Assembly (NCBI GenBank): GCA_050954505.1
Contig: JBPBPY010000133.1
Coordinates: forward strand, 1-8,671
DNA from: JAQGMO01 sp050954505
GTDB taxonomy: Bacteria; Pseudomonadota; Gammaproteobacteria; Burkholderiales; Burkholderiaceae_D
Reading direction: 5' to 3'
Length of the DNA: 8,671 nucleotides
Made by a program: the position numbers and the translations under genes. Shown one piece after another: positions 6,459-8,671 of this stretch (positions within the stretch are counted from its first letter, which is position 1; every line of letters starts with the position of its first letter). The notes below the pieces were generated by a model. It had not been told where the DNA came from, searched no databases, and saw only the letters and a program-made list of their open reading frames with translations.

Positions 6459-7586
6459 TCATAGCTTCAAGGGTTTTACGTATCCGGTCAATTCAAGGTA
6501 GCCCTGGCCTGCCGGTTTTCCATCGCGAGCGACCTTGACCGCGCCTTCCCAGTACACGGCGCCGGTCGAGAGGCGCGAATCGAGTTCCTGGTCATCCATC
6601 AACGGTGTCAATGACCAGCGGATGGCGCCGGTCTGGATGGTCGTGGCAACGGGATAGACGGCATCGGTATGAGGTGAGCGCCACTGGCGCTGTGTGCTGA
6701 ATGTGACCTGGCTGCCATCGAAATCCCGGGTCTTGCCGGCACTGTCGCGCAGCACGGCGTGCGACCACAGTTTAGCACCAGACTTGCCGCGAATCTGAAA
6801 TGCCATCAGTGCCGAGCCATCGTCGAGATTGATGCCGGTCCAGTCCCAGCCGGCGGCATCGGTATCGAGGTAATTGCTGGACCATTCATGATCGAGCCAG
6901 GCGCTGCCGGTGACGGCCTGGGCTGCCTTGCCAGTGGCGTTTTGCGTCACGCTGCCGCTGACCTGCAACTGCGGCTCGCTGTAGTAGTAGCTGGCCTGGC
7001 CGGCTTTCGGCCCTTTGCGTGAAAAGCCGCGCTCACCCTGCAGCAGCAACGGCTGCGTTGGCGTGAGCCTGAGCTGCAGCGTGAAATCGCTGGCCACCAG
7101 GCTGGCATCGTAATGGCCGTCGGGGTCGCGTTTGAAGTGCCAGTCATCGAGCGTGACATCGGTGTCGCCGCTGGCAGCCTGGGCCAGGCCGAATCCGGCA
7201 CGGGCGCTTTTCTGCGCGTGCAGCAGCTTGCCGCTGGCCGGATCGGAAATGGCGGCGTGGGCGATGATCAGCTGCTTCGGTGCAAACGCACTCGGGTTGC
7301 CGGCGTCGTGTTCAGTGGCGCTGCGAAAGAAGGTGATCTGGAAGCCCAGCGGCTTGCCGTCGGCTTTGGTCAGCCAGCCGGTGGCATACCACCATTCGCT
7401 GCGAAAGCCGGGGTGGGCGCCAAAGTCGCGCGGAAATTCCAGCGCCTGGTTCGGTAGCACGGGCTCGGGCAGCGGTGCGGCGCAAAATGCCGTGTTGCCT
7501 GCCAGGGCCAGGGCGCAAACTGCCAGCTGCATCGAGATCCATTGGAACGGCATACGTGACGATTTCAGAAGTGGTTGGTCCAGCAT
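6459..7586 (-). CDS. AttH/CrtC-like secreted lipocalin-domain protein
   Basis: The protein matches the CrtC/AttH lipocalin-like family (annotated as carotenoid 1,2-hydratase-like or predicted secreted hydrolase). Family landmarks, numbered from the chosen start (375 aa), are SEWWYATGW (63-71), FQITFFR, the YYYSEPQLQVSG stretch, AWLDHEWSS (229-237), GWDWTGINLDDG (246-257), YWEGAV (345-350) and GYLELTGY (362-369). An N-terminal hydrophobic segment ending near AFCAAP predicts export by signal peptidase I; the Cys residues do not sit in a valid lipobox. The start is uncertain: ATG at 7586 gives an N-region with Lys and Arg, ATG at 7553 is also possible, a TTG at 7625 is the furthest, and none has a clear Shine-Dalgarno. 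It lies between an FtsX-like permease and an ABC exporter, matching the secreted part of AttEFGH-type systems. A real carotenoid hydratase role is unlikely because no carotenoid genes are present. Confidence 0.88.
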   Translation of the reverse strand: MLDQPLLKSSRMPFQWISMQLAVCALALAGNTAFCAAPLPEPVLPNQALEFPRDFGAHPGFRSEWWYATGWLTKADGKPLGFQITFFRSATEHDAGNPSAFAPKQLIIAHAAISDPASGKLLHAQKSARAGFGLAQAASGDTDVTLDDWHFKRDPDGHYDASLVASDFTLQLRLTPTQPLLLQGERGFSRKGPKAGQASYYYSEPQLQVSGSVTQNATGKAAQAVTGSAWLDHEWSSNYLDTDAAGWDWTGINLDDGSALMAFQIRGKSGAKLWSHAVLRDSAGKTRDFDGSQVTFSTQRQWRSPHTDAVYPVATTIQTGAIRWSLTPLMDDQELDSRLSTGAVYWEGAVKVARDGKPAGQGYLELTGYVKPLKL

Positions 7587-7638
7587 CAAGAGGATGGTTT
7601 CAAGTTCACACGGCAGGTCGCTCAAGCCCGGCCGATAT

Positions 7639-7653
7639 CCGGTTCAAAACCGG
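7639..7653. repeat. Small intercistronic hairpin
   Basis: CCGGTT and AACCGG form a perfect 6-bp stem around a 3-nt loop, located between the permease stop (7704) and the attH-like start region. There is no T-run, so it is not a typical terminator. It could affect mRNA processing or the relative expression of the two genes; this is speculative. Confidence 0.45.
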
Positions 7654-7703
7654 CTCGTGGCCGCTCATGCTCGAGTGGCATCGGCCGTGGCCGGCCGGAT
7701 CTA

Positions 7704-8671
7704 TCAGTCTTCGCGCACCGCGCGCACGGCGCTGCCCGCCACGGCATGGCGCCCGGCCAGCAGCGCGGTCAGCGATGCCGAGGCCAGCAATGCCAGCGCC
7801 ACCGTGGCCAGCAAGCCCCACGGTACATGCAGTTGCATGGTCCAGTGGAATGACTGCGGATTGACCACGAAAACCAGGATCAGGCTGATCGCCAGCCCGA
7901 GGACGAAGCCGAGCAGGATTCCGCTGGCCGTCAGCAAGGCCCCTTCACCGGCCAGCATCACCAGTACCTGGCGGCGCGTCACGCCAATATGGCGCAGCAT
8001 GCCGAACTCCTTGGCACGCGCCAGCGCCTGGGCTGAAAACGTCGCGGCAATGCCGAACAAGCCAATGACGATGGCGACTGCTTCGAGCAGGTAGGTGATG
8101 GCAAAGCTGCGGTCGAAGATGCGCAAGCTCAGCGCGCGGATGTCGCCCGGTTCATTGACCTCGAGCGCGGCGCCGAACGGCAGCTGGCGCAATGCGCTCC
8201 TGGCCTGCGCGGCGCTGGCCTCCTTGCGCAGCCACAGCGCGGCATCGTTGACGGTCAGGTCGCCGCTCAAGCGCCGGTAGTCGTTCAGGCGCATCTGCAA
8301 GGCGCCGGACTGGCGCACATAATCGCGCCAGATGCCGGCCACCACGTAGCGCTGGCCCGGTGGTCCGAACGGCAGGCGCACTTCGCGGCCCTGGACATAG
8401 CCGTACAGGTCGCTCATGGCTTCGGAAGCCCAGACCGGAATGGCGCCTGCAGGAATGGCCGAGCCGGCCAGGGCATCGCCCGTCAGCGGCAATATGCGGC
8501 CCGGATCGGCAACATCGATGGGCCGCGCCAGCAGCAGGACCATCGGCTTGTCAGCCGCAAGCGCAAGGGGCAACTGGCGTGAAAAATCGGCCCTGGCCAC
8601 GGCCGGCAAGGCGGCAATCTGCTGTTGCTGGACGGGCGTCAAGGAACCGGCATCGCTGTTGGCCGAGGCGC
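7704..8671 (-). CDS. FtsX-like ABC transporter permease (AttF/AttG type; 5' end outside window)
   Basis: The frame stays open to the right edge, giving about 321 C-terminal residues of a larger permease. A TTG at 8642 is internal (Leu) and not a start. From that Leu, three membrane segments lie at about 181-203, 233-260 and 276-297, with the FtsX-like signature ARAKEFGMLRHIGVTRRQVL (207-226) in the cytoplasmic loop. The periplasmic part includes AGIWRDYVRQSGALQMRLND (102-121), typical of the Att-type permease subfamily, and the end SAVRAVRED is also typical. Such permeases work with a separate ATPase of the LolD/MacB type, expected upstream beyond the window. The attH-like gene follows on the same strand. 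Assignment to FtsX-like permeases is firm; the choice between AttF and AttG, or a fused version, is open because the N-terminus is missing. Confidence 0.93.
   Translation of the reverse strand, partial: ASANSDAGSLTPVQQQQIAALPAVARADFSRQLPLALAADKPMVLLLARPIDVADPGRILPLTGDALAGSAIPAGAIPVWASEAMSDLYGYVQGREVRLPFGPPGQRYVVAGIWRDYVRQSGALQMRLNDYRRLSGDLTVNDAALWLRKEASAAQARSALRQLPFGAALEVNEPGDIRALSLRIFDRSFAITYLLEAVAIVIGLFGIAATFSAQALARAKEFGMLRHIGVTRRQVLVMLAGEGALLTASGILLGFVLGLAISLILVFVVNPQSFHWTMQLHVPWGLLATVALALLASASLTALLAGRHAVAGSAVRAVRED

Noticed and set aside
4496..6538. A 680-codon open frame on the plus strand opposite the ABC exporter
   Set aside because: It is antisense to a clearly coding gene with all ABC motifs; its His/Gln/Gly-rich composition is what high-GC codon bias produces in a shadow frame, and it has no recognisable domain.
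6459..7586. Carotenoid biosynthesis gene crtC
   Set aside because: Similarity is to the broader AttH/CrtC lipocalin-like family; the neighbours are transporters and no carotenoid genes are present.
7132..8094. A 320-codon plus-strand frame across the attH-like and permease genes
   Set aside because: It spans two real minus-strand genes and the gap between them, and is Ser/Ala/Arg-rich without domain-like features.
1..8671. CRISPR arrays, tRNA or rRNA genes, insertion sequences, prophage genes
   Set aside because: No regularly spaced direct repeats, cloverleaf-like segments, terminal inverted repeats with transposase, or phage proteins were found on reading both strands.

Overview
The window is chromosomal DNA of a GC-rich Gram-negative bacterium. 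The lipoprotein signals, the protein style and the gene families point to a betaproteobacterium, most likely Burkholderiales and perhaps an Oxalobacteraceae-like genus. That placement is an inference from protein resemblance and was not tested by a search. I see no rRNA or tRNA genes, insertion sequences, prophage genes or CRISPR array.

Left part (1-2870). The window opens inside a type I methionine aminopeptidase gene (map) on the + strand. Converging on it, with 3' ends overlapping by 16 bp, is a minus-strand operon of three lipoprotein genes. In transcription order these are a CsgG/HfaB-like outer-membrane protein (1599-2390), a DUF4810-type TPR-like lipoprotein with a Gln-rich tetrapeptide-repeat tail (1022-1585), and a GNA1162/DUF799 lipoprotein (354-1013). 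The genes are only 8-13 nt apart, and the csgG-like stop codon overlaps the next ribosome binding site. Upstream on the same strand is a small unrecognised ORF (2487-2870) that may head the operon.

Middle (2871-4594). A 300-bp divergent intergenic region holds an AT-rich palindrome and a -10-like TACAAT box. It is followed by a + strand MFS transporter of 423 residues (3171-4442). A hairpin with a short T-run (4568-4590) ends this unit just before the next, convergent gene.

Right part (4595-8671). A minus-strand operon reads inward from the right edge. Its genes are an FtsX-like permease that is 5'-truncated by the window edge, a secreted AttH/CrtC-like lipocalin-domain protein, and, 10 nt further on, a complete MsbA-like half-size ABC exporter (617 aa). 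The first two match the permease and secreted component of AttEFGH-type ABC systems. The remaining parts (ATPase and possibly a second permease) would be expected just beyond the right edge.

The two multi-gene units both concern the cell envelope: a CsgG-type lipoprotein assembly and an Att-type transporter linked to an ABC exporter. Neither is clearly a new system. The points most worth following up are the small ORF ahead of the CsgG operon, the 12-bp/QQxx repeat tail, the long N-region of the CsgG signal peptide, and the Att-exporter gene linkage.
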